Shown: positions 33,382 through 42,001 of the stretch, piece by piece
Numbering within the stretch: position 1 is the stretch's first letter
Layout: each line of letters opens with the position of its first letter
Source of the DNA: Ramlibacter lithotrophicus
GTDB taxonomy: Bacteria > Pseudomonadota > Gammaproteobacteria > Burkholderiales > Burkholderiaceae_C
Assembly: GCF_012184415.1 (NCBI RefSeq)
Contig: NZ_VTOX01000002.1
Span: forward strand, 186,001-250,000
Direction of reading: 5' to 3'
DNA: 64,000 bases
Translations under genes and position numbers: made by a program
Notes under the pieces: generated by a model
Databases searched by the model: none
What the model saw: only the letters and a program-made list of their open reading frames with translations
Told to the model about the DNA's origin: nothing

Positions 33382-33405
33382 CCCTCTCCCGCTTGCGGGA
33401 GAGGG
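33382..33405. repeat. REP-like palindrome (CCCTCTCCCGC family)
   Basis: CCCTCTCCCGC and GCGGGAGAGGG form a perfect 11-bp stem with a TT loop, followed by GCCGGGGTGAGGGC. This matches a dispersed intergenic repeat seen in very many proteobacterial genomes. It lies 17 bp after the hydrolase stop and might also serve as that gene's terminator, although no T-run follows. Confidence 0.65.
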
Positions 33406-33513
33406 CCGGGGTGAGGGCCTGCGCCCCTGTCACACCTGCTTGCCGCGGCCCCACCGCGCGGCGTGTCTCTGCTACAAAGCCCCACGCCCGGGCTTGTCCG
33501 CGGCAGAGCACGC

Positions 33514-34473
33514 ATGATCAATCCGCGAAGGTTCTTCCACCTCTTCGTCAAGGCCGTGCAGGCCTGGATCGCCGACTACGCGCCCAGCATGGGCGCGGCG
33601 ATCTCCTACTACACGGTGTTCTCGCTGGCGCCGCTCCTGGTGATCGTGACCGCGCTGGCCGGCGCCTTCTTCGACCGCGAAGCCGTGCAGGGCCTCATCG
33701 TCGAGCAGCTCTCCGGCCTGATCGGCCGCGAAGGCGCGGGCCTCGTGGAAAACCTGGTGCTGGCCGCCAGCGACACCGACAAGGGACTGGTCGCGGGGAT
33801 CATCAGCTTCTTCGTGCTGCTGGTCGGCGCCACCACCGTGTTCGCCGAGCTGCAGAGCGCCCTGGACCGGATCTGGCACGTGCCGGCCGCGAAGAAGCCA
33901 TCGGGCGTGATGGCCGTGCTACGCGCGCGGCTGCTGTCGTTCGGCCTCATCCTCGGGCTGGCCTTCCTCCTGATGATCTCGCTGGTGGTGAGCGCCGGCG
34001 TCGCCGCGCTGGGCACCTGGATGGGCGGGATGATGCTCGGTTGGGAAACGATGCTGCAGGCGATCAACCTGCTGGTGTCGCTGTCGATCGCCACCGTGCT
34101 GTTCGCGATGATCTTCAAGCTCATGCCGTCGACGCCGATCGACTGGCGCGACGTGTGGGTCGGCGCGATCGTCACCGCCGTGCTGTTCGAGGTCGGCAAG
34201 CTGCTGATCGGGCTGTACCTGGGCAAGAGCGGCGTCACCGAATCGTTCGCCGCGGCCGGTTCGCTGGTAGTGCTGCTGGCCTGGGTCTACTACGCGGCGC
34301 AGATCTTCCTGTTCGGCGCCGAGTTCACCAAGGCCTACGCCGACGCCCACGGCTCGCTGTCGGGGCGGCAGGCCATCGCCGCGACCGAGCGGCGGGCGGA
34401 CGAGGACGAGCACGGCATTCCCGGCGCGACCCGGCCGGGGACCGGCACGCCGGGCCGCGCGGGCCCACGCTGA
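33514..34473 (+). CDS. YihY/BrkB-family inner-membrane protein
   Basis: The 319-residue protein has six predicted helices and the YihY signatures: DYAPSMGAAISYYTVFSLAPLLVIV near residues 20-45, TTVFAELQSALDRIW, and GAAGSLVVLLAWVYYAAQIFLFGAEF-like final helices. The C-terminal 35 residues are charged and Pro/Gly-rich. Members of this family were once called tRNA-processing ribonuclease BN, but that activity belongs to another gene; the true role is unclear. ATG 33514 leaves a short cytoplasmic start (MINPRRFFHLF); the open frame extends 17 codons more through the REP-adjacent sequence, which I consider non-coding. Confidence 0.9.
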   Translation: MINPRRFFHLFVKAVQAWIADYAPSMGAAISYYTVFSLAPLLVIVTALAGAFFDREAVQGLIVEQLSGLIGREGAGLVENLVLAASDTDKGLVAGIISFFVLLVGATTVFAELQSALDRIWHVPAAKKPSGVMAVLRARLLSFGLILGLAFLLMISLVVSAGVAALGTWMGGMMLGWETMLQAINLLVSLSIATVLFAMIFKLMPSTPIDWRDVWVGAIVTAVLFEVGKLLIGLYLGKSGVTESFAAAGSLVVLLAWVYYAAQIFLFGAEFTKAYADAHGSLSGRQAIAATERRADEDEHGIPGATRPGTGTPGRAGPR

Positions 34474-34601
34474 AGACGCGGGCTCCCCCGGCACCGTCCC
34501 CGGACGGCTGGCAAGGCCCACATCGCCGAAGGTTTGAGCGGGGTCAACGCCCCCGACCCGAGCGCGACTAGCTTTGAAGCGTCGGCCACACCGGAGGCGC
34601 C

Positions 34602-35243
34602 ATGCTGCCCTTTTCGCACGAGCAGTTCGTGCAGGTCTTCGCGCTCTATAACGAGCGCATCTTCCCCGCCCAGTTCGGCGCCTACCTGCTGGCGGCCCTC
34701 ATGGTCGTCGCGCTGTTCACCGGCGCGAACCGGGTCGTCGGGACCGGCCTTGGGCTGATGTGGCTGTGGACCGGGATCGGCTACCACTGGCTGCATTTCA
34801 CCGCCGTCAACAAGGCGGCCTGGGCGTTCGGCGCGATTTTCGTCGTGCAGGGGCTGCTGTTCGTGCATGCGAGCGTCGTCTCCCGCAGGCTGCGGTTCGG
34901 CACGGGCGCCGGTGCGGCCGGCCTCATGGGATGGGCGTACATCGCCTATGCGGCGGTCGTCTATCCGTTGCTCGGCATGTGGACGGGAGGTGCCTATCCC
35001 GGGATGCCGATGTTCGGCGTGACGCCATGCCCGGTGACGATCTTCACCTTCGGATTGCTGCTGCTGGCGGCTCCCCGCCCACCGCTGTGGCTGCTGCCGA
35101 TCCCGCTGGTCTGGTCGCTGATCGGCGGCAGCGCGGCCTTTCTGCTGCAAGTGCCGCAGGACTGGCTCCTGCTCGCCTCCGGCGTGGCCGTGATACCGAT
35201 CGCATTGGGGCGGCGCACGCGCCGCTCGCCAGCCACTGGCTGA
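34602..35243 (+). CDS. DUF6064-like multi-pass membrane protein
   Basis: The 213-residue protein has about six membrane helices. Its beginning (MLPFSHEQFVQVFALYNERIFPAQF) and later segments (GIGYHWLHFTAVNKAAWAFG, YPLLGMWTGGAYPGMPMFGVTPCPVTIFTFG) match the DUF6064 family, which is common in proteobacteria and of unknown role. Met, Tyr, His and Cys residues cluster near the helix ends. It lies 128 bp after the YihY gene, which itself is unrelated. Function is not assigned; a transport or sensing role would be guesswork. Confidence 0.85.
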   Translation: MLPFSHEQFVQVFALYNERIFPAQFGAYLLAALMVVALFTGANRVVGTGLGLMWLWTGIGYHWLHFTAVNKAAWAFGAIFVVQGLLFVHASVVSRRLRFGTGAGAAGLMGWAYIAYAAVVYPLLGMWTGGAYPGMPMFGVTPCPVTIFTFGLLLLAAPRPPLWLLPIPLVWSLIGGSAAFLLQVPQDWLLLASGVAVIPIALGRRTRRSPATG

Positions 35244-35318
35244 ACGCCGCCCACCACAGGGGACCGCACGACCCGGCCGGCAGGGCGCCTGGCGACGCTC
35301 AACGGACGAACTCCGTTT

Positions 35319-36431
35319 TCACTTTCCCCTTTCCTGCGCGGCGGGTTCCGCCGGCGGTGTGTGTCCGTGCCGATGGTGGATGTCCGGAAAGTGCGGATGT
35401 CCGTGCGTCAACGCCTGGTGGCGGTGCGGATACACGTGCGGCTCCGTCCCGTCCCAGGGGAAATCGTGCTGGTGCTGGTGGTGCTCGTCGTGGCGGTGGC
35501 GATGCGCATGGACCAGTGGCTCGTGCGTGTGTTCGTGCTCGTGCCGCTCGCTGACGTGCAGCCACACGCCCAGGCCCATCAGCGCCGCCGCGGCCCAGAA
35601 CAGCGGGCCCGGGGCCTCCGGCCAGAGCGCGAACGAAATGAGCACGCCGAACAGCGGCGCCACCGAGAAGTAGGCGCCGGTGCGCGCCGTGCCGAGCGTG
35701 CGCAAGCCCACGACGAAGAGCGTGAGGCTCAACCCGTAACCGAGGAATCCCACCAGCAGGCTGCTCGCCACGGCGCCGGTCCCGGGCAGCTCCGAGCCGG
35801 TCGACAGCGCCAGGCCGGTGTTGCAGGCCCCGGCGAACGCCCCTTTCAGGCAGGCCACCAGCATGGCGTCGTTGGTCGATACCTTCCGCGTCAGGTTGTT
35901 GTCGATCGCCCAGCACAGGCAGGCGCCGGCGATGATCAACGCGCCCGGCGACAACGTGGTCCCGCCCGGCTCCCACGAGAGCAGCGCGCCGCCGGCGACG
36001 ATGGCGACCATGCCGGCCACGATCCGCCGGTCCGCGTTCTCCTTGAACACCACCCACGCGATGAGCGCCGTGAGCACGCCTTCCACGTTGAGCAGGAGGG
36101 ACGCCGCAGCCCCGCCGACCTGGGTCAGGCCCAGCATCAGCAGGGCCGGTCCGAGCACGCCGCCGAAGAGGATCGCGCCGGCCAGCCACGGCACCTCCGC
36201 GAGCGGGATGCGCATGGCGCCGGCTGCGGTGCGGCCGCGCGCGGCGCGTACCGCGAGCAGAAGGCCGAGCCCCAGGCCGCTTCCGAGGTACAGCAGGCCC
36301 GCCAGCAGCAGCGGGGGCGTGCTGCCCACCAGGAGCTTGGCCAGCGGCGTGCTCGCGCCGAACAGCAGCGCGGCGGCAAGCGCCGGCGTCGCGGCCCTCA
36401 CGCCGATGCCGCGCAGCGCGCCGGCGGTCAT
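35319..36431 (-). CDS. EamA/DMT-family exporter with histidine-rich C-terminal tail
   Basis: The 370-residue protein has ten predicted helices in two EamA repeats (about 10-150 and 160-295). After helix 10 the protein carries a tail of about 65 residues, of which nearly a third are His (HEHEHTHEP, HRHRHDEHHQHQHD, HRHQALTHGHPHFPDIHHRHGH). Such tails bind Ni, Co or Zn in metal transporters and chaperones, so the exporter may move or sense a divalent metal or a metal-chelate. Plain EamA exporters handle metabolites and lack this tail. The start overlaps the Bug-receptor stop (ATGA, 36428-36431), an odd pairing of an importer component with an exporter. Confidence 0.88.
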   Translation of the reverse strand: MTAGALRGIGVRAATPALAAALLFGASTPLAKLLVGSTPPLLLAGLLYLGSGLGLGLLLAVRAARGRTAAGAMRIPLAEVPWLAGAILFGGVLGPALLMLGLTQVGGAAASLLLNVEGVLTALIAWVVFKENADRRIVAGMVAIVAGGALLSWEPGGTTLSPGALIIAGACLCWAIDNNLTRKVSTNDAMLVACLKGAFAGACNTGLALSTGSELPGTGAVASSLLVGFLGYGLSLTLFVVGLRTLGTARTGAYFSVAPLFGVLISFALWPEAPGPLFWAAAALMGLGVWLHVSERHEHEHTHEPLVHAHRHRHDEHHQHQHDFPWDGTEPHVYPHRHQALTHGHPHFPDIHHRHGHTPPAEPAAQERGK

Positions 36432-37429
36432 GAAACCTGCGCCCCCGACTCCTTCACCGCCGACCGCCAGTGCTCGATCTCGCGCCGGATCGCTTCGGCG
36501 AACTCGGCCGGCGACGAAGCCAGCACGTCCATGGACTGCTTCTCCAGTTGCTGGCGCACCGCCGGATCGGACAGCACCGTCATGAAGTCGGCGTGCAGCG
36601 CCTCGAGCGTCCGCTGCGGCAGGCCCGCCGGCGCGACGAAGCCGAAGATGCCTTCGTAGGCGAGTCCGCGATAATGCTCCTCCAGCGTCGGCACCTGCGG
36701 GAACTGCCTGTTGCGGCGCGGGTCGGTGACGGCCAGCAGCTTCAGCGTGCCGGCCTGGATGTGCGGCACGGCCGAGTCGAGCACCACGAAAGCGGCCTGC
36801 ACCCGGCCCGGCAGCAGCTCACGGTACGCGCTGCTGCTTCCGGCGAACGGAACGTGCACGACGTCGATGCCGGCGCGCTTGCGCAGCAGCTCGCCCGTGA
36901 TGTGCCCGCCGGTCCCTATGCCCAGCGAGGCCCAGGAGATGGTGCCGGGCTTCGCCCTGGCGAGCTGCACGAACTGCTCCAGGCTGTCGACGCCCAGCGA
37001 CGAATGCGCGACCAGTGCGACCGTGGTGCTGCCCACCTGGGTGATCGGCGTGAGATCCCGCAGCGTGTCGTACGGCAGGTCGCGGCGCAGGCTCGGATTG
37101 ATCGTGAGCGAGTTGATGACGAGGCCGATCGTGTGGCCGTCGGCCGGCGCCTGCACCACGGCGTTGGTGGCGAGGATGCTGCCGCCGCCCGGCTTGTTGT
37201 CCACCACGACCGGCTGGCCCCACAGCTGCGCGAGCTTCTGCGCCAGCGGCCGGATGACGGCGTCGGTCGAGCCGCCCGCCTGCTGCGGCGAAATGATCTT
37301 CACGGCCCGCAGCGGCCGGAAGGCCGGCCCGGGCTGCTGCGCGGCGACGGGGAAGGCCATGCCACCGGCGGCGCCGGCCGCCAGCGCGGCGAGCATGGCC
37401 CGGCGGTTCAGGAAGGAAGGACTGCGCAT
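36428..37429 (-). CDS. Bug/TctC-type substrate-binding protein (second copy)
   Basis: This 333-residue periplasmic receptor has a signal peptide with twin Arg (SFLNRRAMLAALAAGAAGG, cleavage near AAQQP at about 32) and then the Bug pattern: LRAVKIISPQQAGGSTDAVIR, QPVVVDNKPGGGS, HVPFAGSS and late VPTLEE. The double Arg suggests possible Tat export. It binds a small carboxylate or related ligand; no TctAB genes are in the window. ATG 37429 is supported by the signal; the frame is open upstream but lacks one. It is the first gene of a two-gene unit with the His-tailed EamA exporter. It is only distantly similar to the Bug protein at 1664-2647. Confidence 0.92.
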   Translation of the reverse strand: MRSPSFLNRRAMLAALAAGAAGGMAFPVAAQQPGPAFRPLRAVKIISPQQAGGSTDAVIRPLAQKLAQLWGQPVVVDNKPGGGSILATNAVVQAPADGHTIGLVINSLTINPSLRRDLPYDTLRDLTPITQVGSTTVALVAHSSLGVDSLEQFVQLARAKPGTISWASLGIGTGGHITGELLRKRAGIDVVHVPFAGSSSAYRELLPGRVQAAFVVLDSAVPHIQAGTLKLLAVTDPRRNRQFPQVPTLEEHYRGLAYEGIFGFVAPAGLPQRTLEALHADFMTVLSDPAVRQQLEKQSMDVLASSPAEFAEAIRREIEHWRSAVKESGAQVS

Positions 37430-37621
37430 GGAAGGGCTCCAGGAGGGATGGTGCCGAATCGTGGCGAAGTGGGCAGTCGGCGGGGCGCGCAGCTTCGGCG
37501 GGGCGTTTTGCCGTACAGGCGCGGCGCGATGTTCATCGATGGTTCCAAGGCAGTGTCCTACAGCAGCGCCCCGGTGCGCTTGCCTAGGATGAACCTCATC
37601 GACAACGAACGGGAGCAACCG

Positions 37622-37816
37622 ATGTCCGACGACAAGAGCAAATCGCAAGGCCAGGATCGCGAGCGGATCAACGTGAACCAGGAGTACGAGCTGCGCGACT
37701 GGGCCAAGAGCCTCAAGACGACGCCGGAGCGGCTGAAGGAAGCCGTGCAGGCGGTGGGCGACCGCGCCGACAAAGTCCGGGAGTATCTAGGAGAACGCGA
37801 CAAAAGCGGCTCTTGA
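37622..37816 (+). CDS. DUF3606 small protein
   Basis: This 64-residue highly charged protein has the DUF3606 pattern: RERINVNQEYELRDWAKSL, then TPERLKEAVQAVGDRADKVREYL. It is all-helical and without cysteines, common as an orphan gene in Burkholderiales and rhizobia; function unknown. The start at ATG 37622 follows GGGAG with a six-base gap. An upstream in-frame ATG (37589) would add 11 residues. It lies 175 bp before the convergent thiE stop. Confidence 0.85.
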   Translation: MSDDKSKSQGQDRERINVNQEYELRDWAKSLKTTPERLKEAVQAVGDRADKVREYLGERDKSGS

Positions 37817-37991
37817 AGGTCAGCAACCGGGCGCGCGCTCGGGCCAGGGCTCGGCCAGCATCCTGCCTTACCTGCTGGAATCGCTGCGCGCCAAGGTGAA
37901 CACGAGCGCCGACGCGCCGGATCCCTCCGACTCGCACTTCCCGCCGGATTCCCCGGCGCAACCGGGCGGATGATCGAACGCACCGCCATGG

Positions 37992-39164
37992 TCAATACGC
38001 CGTTGCCGCCAGGCTCGGATGCGGCCAAGCGGCGGCCGGCGGATCGGCCGCGTGCTCGCGCCGGCCGGCCTCCAGCGCCGCCTGCAACGGCGGCACCGTG
38101 TCCTGCGGCCGTTCGCCCAGCCCGCGCACGATGCACACCCCGTCGGCGCCACAGCGCGCCGCGTCCTGTACCTGCCGCGGCGCGAGAATGCCGCCGATCG
38201 CCACTACCGGCACCGACGCCATGCGACACCACCAGGCCAGGTTGTCCAGCCCCTGCGGCCGCCACGGCATGTCCTTGGTGAGCGTGGGCCAGACCGGGCC
38301 GCACGCGATGTAGCGCGGGGCCAGCGCCGCGGCTCGCGCAAGCTCCCACAGACTGTGCGAGCTGACGCCCAGCGCCAGCCCGCTGGCGAGCAGCGCCGCA
38401 CGGCGCTCCTCGCTCATCGCGGCGAGGTCTTCCTGCCCGAGGTGCACGCCGAAGGCGCCGAGTTCCGCCGCCAGCTGCCAGTGGTCGTTGACGTACAGCT
38501 GTGCGCCGTTGGCGCGGCACGCGGCGATGCTGCGTTCGACCTCGCGACGCAACGCGGCGCGCCACGAATCGTCGGGCGCCGGCGGCGCCTTGATGCGCAG
38601 CTGCACGGTCTTCACGCCCGCCGCCAGCACCTGCTGCACGCGGTCGGCGCTGTCGACGATGGCATAGAGCCCGAGCCGGTGCGGCACGGGCGCCGGCACC
38701 GGCGCGGCGAAGCGCGGCGCGTCGGCCCACGACAGGCGCGGCAGCAGGTGCGGCTCGTTGATGAAGCCGGGCCGGCCGTCGCCGGCAAGCGCCATGGTGG
38801 CGATCAGCGCCGCATCGGCGGCGACGAAGCCCCGCGCGAGCGCGGCCTGCCACTCGCCGGCGAAGCGGAGCGCATCCGCGGCGGCGCCGGGAGCGGCTGG
38901 CGCGATCCAGCCACGGGCATGGCGCGTGTCCAGCCAGTGCAACGCCCGGCCGTCGTCGTCGGTCCCACCGACGATGCAGACGGCCGACGCGCCGCGATCG
39001 CGCAGGCGCCGCGCGACGTCCGGCGCGGCGTCCGCAGCGCCAGTCTCCGGCTCGCCCAGCCACTGTTGCGCCTCTCGCCGCGCTGCGGCGACCGGGCCGG
39101 CGATCGCGCCGCCGCGGCCCGCCCTGCCTTCGCCCAGCACCAGCACGGTCGGAATCGAGCTCAC
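37992..39164 (-). CDS. thiE: Thiamine-phosphate synthase with degenerate kinase-like N-terminal domain
   Basis: This 390-residue fusion has a C-terminal half (about 180-375) that is a full ThiE TIM barrel: [32 protein letters not shown] with the diphosphate/Mg residues, [11 protein letters not shown], and AIGGI near the end. It joins HMP-diphosphate and thiazole phosphate to thiamine phosphate. The N-terminal 150 residues ([37 protein letters not shown]) look like a worn-down ThiD-type kinase: the GTGC anion hole is replaced by APAAPG, so it is probably inactive. Translation starts at GTG 39164, overlapping the thiG stop (GTGA). It is the last gene of the TPP-riboswitch operon. Confidence 0.88.
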   Translation of the reverse strand: MSSIPTVLVLGEGRAGRGGAIAGPVAAARREAQQWLGEPETGAADAAPDVARRLRDRGASAVCIVGGTDDDGRALHWLDTRHARGWIAPAAPGAAADALRFAGEWQAALARGFVAADAALIATMALAGDGRPGFINEPHLLPRLSWADAPRFAAPVPAPVPHRLGLYAIVDSADRVQQVLAAGVKTVQLRIKAPPAPDDSWRAALRREVERSIAACRANGAQLYVNDHWQLAAELGAFGVHLGQEDLAAMSEERRAALLASGLALGVSSHSLWELARAAALAPRYIACGPVWPTLTKDMPWRPQGLDNLAWWCRMASVPVVAIGGILAPRQVQDAARCGADGVCIVRGLGERPQDTVPPLQAALEAGRREHAADPPAAAWPHPSLAATAY

Positions 39165-39982
39165 GCCGTCGTTCCCAGCACCGGCTTGTCGCCCACCGGC
39201 GTGCTGGGCACGGCGAAGTCGCGCGCCGCGATCACGCCCGAATGCCGCGCCAGGCGGCCGGCCTCGATGGCGAGCCGGAAGGCGCGCGCCATGGCGACCG
39301 GATCGCCCGACTGGGCCACCGCCGTGTTGAGCAGCACCGCGTCGACCCCGAGTTCCATCGCCCGCGCCGCGTGCGACGGCGCGCCGAGCCCGGCGTCGAC
39401 GATCAGCGTCGCGTCGGGCAGGCTCTCGCGCAGCGTGCGCAAGGCGAAGGGATTGACCAGGCCCTGCCCCGAGCCGATCGGCGCGCCCCAGGGCATCAGC
39501 ACCGGACAGCCGGCGTCCAGCAGCCGGCGGCAGCCGATCAGGTCGTCGGTGCAATACGGAAAGACCGTGAAGCCTTCGCGCACCAGTTCGATCGCGGCCG
39601 CCACGGTCTCGAACATGTCCGGCTGCAGCGTCTTGCGGTCGCCGAGCACCTCCAGCTTGACCCAGCTCGTGCCATACAGCTCGCGCGCCATGTGCGATAC
39701 CTGCACTGCCTCGCGGGCGGTGTAGCAGCCCGCCGTGTTCGGCAGCAGCCGCGCGCCGGTCTCGGCCAGCGTCTGCCGCACGACGCCCATGAAGCCCTGG
39801 TTGTCCGCCTCCAGCGACCGCTTCAGGCCCACGGTGAGCACCTGCGCGCCCGAAGCGGCGATCGCGTCGCGAAGCACCCCCGGGTCGGGATAGCGCGCCG
39901 TTCCCAGCAGGAAGCGGCTTTGCAGCGTGACGCCGCCGACGGTCCAGGCGTCGCCGCCGGCTTGTGAATGTCCTGTCTCCAT
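39161..39982 (-). CDS. thiG: Thiazole synthase
   Basis: The 273-residue ThiG has the family opening ([15 protein letters not shown]), the Schiff-base Lys109 in [35 protein letters not shown] and [17 protein letters not shown]. It condenses deoxyxylulose phosphate, the ThiS thiocarboxylate and dehydroglycine to the thiazole carboxylate phosphate. It sits between thiS (13 bp upstream) and thiE (4-bp overlap). No thiO or thiH is in the window, so the dehydroglycine source must be encoded elsewhere. Confidence 0.96.
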   Translation of the reverse strand: METGHSQAGGDAWTVGGVTLQSRFLLGTARYPDPGVLRDAIAASGAQVLTVGLKRSLEADNQGFMGVVRQTLAETGARLLPNTAGCYTAREAVQVSHMARELYGTSWVKLEVLGDRKTLQPDMFETVAAAIELVREGFTVFPYCTDDLIGCRRLLDAGCPVLMPWGAPIGSGQGLVNPFALRTLRESLPDATLIVDAGLGAPSHAARAMELGVDAVLLNTAVAQSGDPVAMARAFRLAIEAGRLARHSGVIAARDFAVPSTPVGDKPVLGTTA

Positions 39983-39995
39983 GACTACTCCTCTT

Positions 39996-40196
39996 TCATC
40001 CGCCCACGATGGGCTGGAACAACAACACCGCGTCGCCGGCCTGCAGCACGCAGCCGCCGCGCTCCTCGCGCCGCACGAACGTGCCGTTGACGGCCGTGGT
40101 CACCTGCTGCGGCTCGTGCCCCAGCTCGCTCACCAGCGCCGCCAGCGTCGTCCCATGCCGCACCCGGTACGGCCGCCCGTCCAGCGCGACGTCCAT
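39996..40196 (-). CDS. thiS: Sulfur carrier protein ThiS
   Basis: The 66-residue beta-grasp protein ends in the required Gly-Gly (LLFQPIVGG), which is adenylated and thiocarboxylated to donate sulfur to ThiG. The strand pattern [32 protein letters not shown] is standard. ATG 40196 gives the normal family length and follows GAGGAG. In-frame starts at 40214 and 40232 (the latter overlapping the SDR stop by ATGA) would add 6 or 12 polar residues and cannot be excluded. thiG follows 13 bp downstream. Confidence 0.93.
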   Translation of the reverse strand: MDVALDGRPYRVRHGTTLAALVSELGHEPQQVTTAVNGTFVRREERGGCVLQAGDAVLLFQPIVGG

Positions 40197-40228
40197 CTCC
40201 TGCTCCTCGCTCATTCCTTGCTTCTCCT

Positions 40229-40996
40229 TCATCGCATCACCAGGCCGCCGTCGACGAACAGCACCTGCCCGGTCATGAAGCCGCTCCACTCGGAGGCGAG
40301 GAACAGCACCGGGCCGGCGACGTCCTCGGGCCGCGCCAGGCGGCGCAATGGGGTCGTGGCGATGATCGATTCGCGGAACTGCGCCCGGGTGGCGCCGCTC
40401 GCCTGCGTGGGATACACCAGCCCCGGCGCCACGCAGTTCACGCGCACGCCCAGCGGCCCCAGCTCGCTCGCCAGGTTGCGGCTGAAGCCGACCAGCGCCG
40501 ACTTGGCCGTGGTGTAGTCGTGGTATGGCACCAGCGGCCGTTCGACCAGGTCGCTGACGATGTTGACGATGCTGCCTTGCGCGCGGCGGCGCAACTGCGG
40601 CAGCACCGCCTGGCATACGTTGTACGCGGCGCCGACCGAGCCGTCGAACTGCGCCTGGTAGTCGGCCCACGAAACTTCGCCGAACAGCTTGCGGCGCTCG
40701 GGGTCGAACGAATACGGCCGGAAGGCGTTGTTCACCAGGATGTCGATCGCGCCGACCTCCTCCTGCGCCTGCGCCACCATGCGTTCCACCGCTTCGCGCG
40801 ACGTGACGTCGGCCTGCACCGCCCAGGCATCGCCGCCGGCCGCCTGGCATGCAGCGACCACCTCGCCGGCCGCCTGTTCGTTCGCCAGGTAGTTGACGAC
40901 CACGGTGGCGCCCTCGCCCGCGAACGCGCGGGCGATCGCCGCGCCTATGCCGCGGCTCGCGCCGGTCACCAGCACCACCTTGCCGCTGAAGTTCAT
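40229..40996 (-). CDS. SDR-family NAD(P)H oxidoreductase within the thiamine operon
   Basis: This 255-residue classical SDR has the cofactor motif TGASRGIG at 11-18, NNA at 89-91 and the catalytic set Ser148, Tyr161 and Lys165 (NIVSD, YTTAK). It resembles 3-oxoacyl-ACP reductase-type SDRs, but its place is unusual: the start overlaps the THI5-like gene stop (ATGA), and thiS follows. In this setting a sensible role is reduction of an aldehyde made by the LuxE/LuxC pair to the alcohol that ThiD can phosphorylate. That is inference; the fold alone does not give the substrate. Confidence 0.88.
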   Translation of the reverse strand: MNFSGKVVLVTGASRGIGAAIARAFAGEGATVVVNYLANEQAAGEVVAACQAAGGDAWAVQADVTSREAVERMVAQAQEEVGAIDILVNNAFRPYSFDPERRKLFGEVSWADYQAQFDGSVGAAYNVCQAVLPQLRRRAQGSIVNIVSDLVERPLVPYHDYTTAKSALVGFSRNLASELGPLGVRVNCVAPGLVYPTQASGATRAQFRESIIATTPLRRLARPEDVAGPVLFLASEWSGFMTGQVLFVDGGLVMR

Positions 40997-41988
40997 GGCT
41001 GGGCGCGTCCCGGCAGCAGGTCCTGGCTCACGACGTCGGCCACCTTGATCGGGTTCTGGATCAGGCCCAGCTGGCGGTAGGCGTCGGCCGCCTGCTGCAG
41101 CGACGCGACGTCCATCGCCCCCAGGCCTTGCCGGCGCGTGAGCTCGCTGACGCTCGATGCGTTGCGGGCCCGGATGATCTCCAGGTTGACGGCCGGATCG
41201 CTGCCGTCGATGGCGCGCTTCGCAGCCAGCTGGGCCGCCTCGTCCGGCCTGGCGATCATCCAGGCGGCGGCATCGCGGTAAGCGTGCAGGAAGCGCCTGA
41301 GCACCGCCTTCTTCTGCTGGAACACCTCCTCGCGCACGACGAAGAGGTCGCTCGACACGTTGAGCGACCTGCCCACTTCCATGACGTTGACGTCGCCCAC
41401 GCCGCGGCGCCGACCCACCAGCAGCCCGGTGTCGGTGGCGGCCGTGGCATCCACCTGCCCTTGCAGCAGCGGCGCGAAGTTCAGCAGCCCGGTGACCACG
41501 ATGGTCACGTCCGACTCCTTCAGCCCCGCCTGGTGCAGCAGCACCAGCAGGTTCTGCCGGGTGCCGCTCGAGAGGCTGTAGACGCCGATCCTCTTGCCCT
41601 TGAGGTCGACCGGCTTCGTGATGTTGCTCTTCTTGAGCGACACCACGTTGAAGACGTTCTGCGGATAGATGTCGTAGATGGCCCGCAGCTTCTCGCCCTT
41701 GTCGAGCGCGGCGAACAGCGAACCGGGATCGGTGAACGCGACGTCGGCCTGGCCGCTCAGGATGTTGCGGATGGCGTCGCCGCCGCCGGCGCCGGGCACG
41801 TAGGCGAGGTCTATGCCCTGCGCCTTGTAGAAGCCCTTATCCTCCTCGACCAGCAAGGGCGTGGCCTCCACGATCGGCTTGCTCCAGCCGGCGACGGTGA
41901 CCTTGTCGAGGCGGGCGGGCTGCTGGGCCCAGCCGGCGGCGGGCAGTGCGGCCATAGCGGCGATGAGGTGGCGGCGGGAGAGTTTCAT
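40993..41988 (-). CDS. ABC transporter substrate-binding protein, NMT1/THI5-like (ThiY-type)
   Basis: The 331-residue periplasmic protein has a twin-arginine-like signal (MKLSRRHLIAAMAALPAAGWA, cleavage near 21). The THI5/NMT1-type fold shows VTVAGWSKPIVEATPLLVEEDKGFYKAQG near the start, then GGGDAIRNILSGQADVAFTDPGSL and KRIGVYSLSSGTRQNLLVLLHQAGL. ThiY proteins bind pyrimidine precursors such as formyl-aminopyrimidine. Because it lies in a TPP-riboswitch operon with its own permease and ATPase, a pyrimidine-like or related thiamine-precursor ligand is likely. It overlaps the SDR start by ATGA and is 13 bp after the permease stop. Confidence 0.9.
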   Translation of the reverse strand: MKLSRRHLIAAMAALPAAGWAQQPARLDKVTVAGWSKPIVEATPLLVEEDKGFYKAQGIDLAYVPGAGGGDAIRNILSGQADVAFTDPGSLFAALDKGEKLRAIYDIYPQNVFNVVSLKKSNITKPVDLKGKRIGVYSLSSGTRQNLLVLLHQAGLKESDVTIVVTGLLNFAPLLQGQVDATAATDTGLLVGRRRGVGDVNVMEVGRSLNVSSDLFVVREEVFQQKKAVLRRFLHAYRDAAAWMIARPDEAAQLAAKRAIDGSDPAVNLEIIRARNASSVSELTRRQGLGAMDVASLQQAADAYRQLGLIQNPIKVADVVSQDLLPGRAQP

Positions 41989-42001
41989 GGCAAGGGCTCT
42001 T

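Noticed and set aside
33514..34473. Ribonuclease BN
   Set aside because: The gene is a YihY/BrkB membrane protein; the old RNase BN name came from a mis-assignment and no nuclease motif is present.
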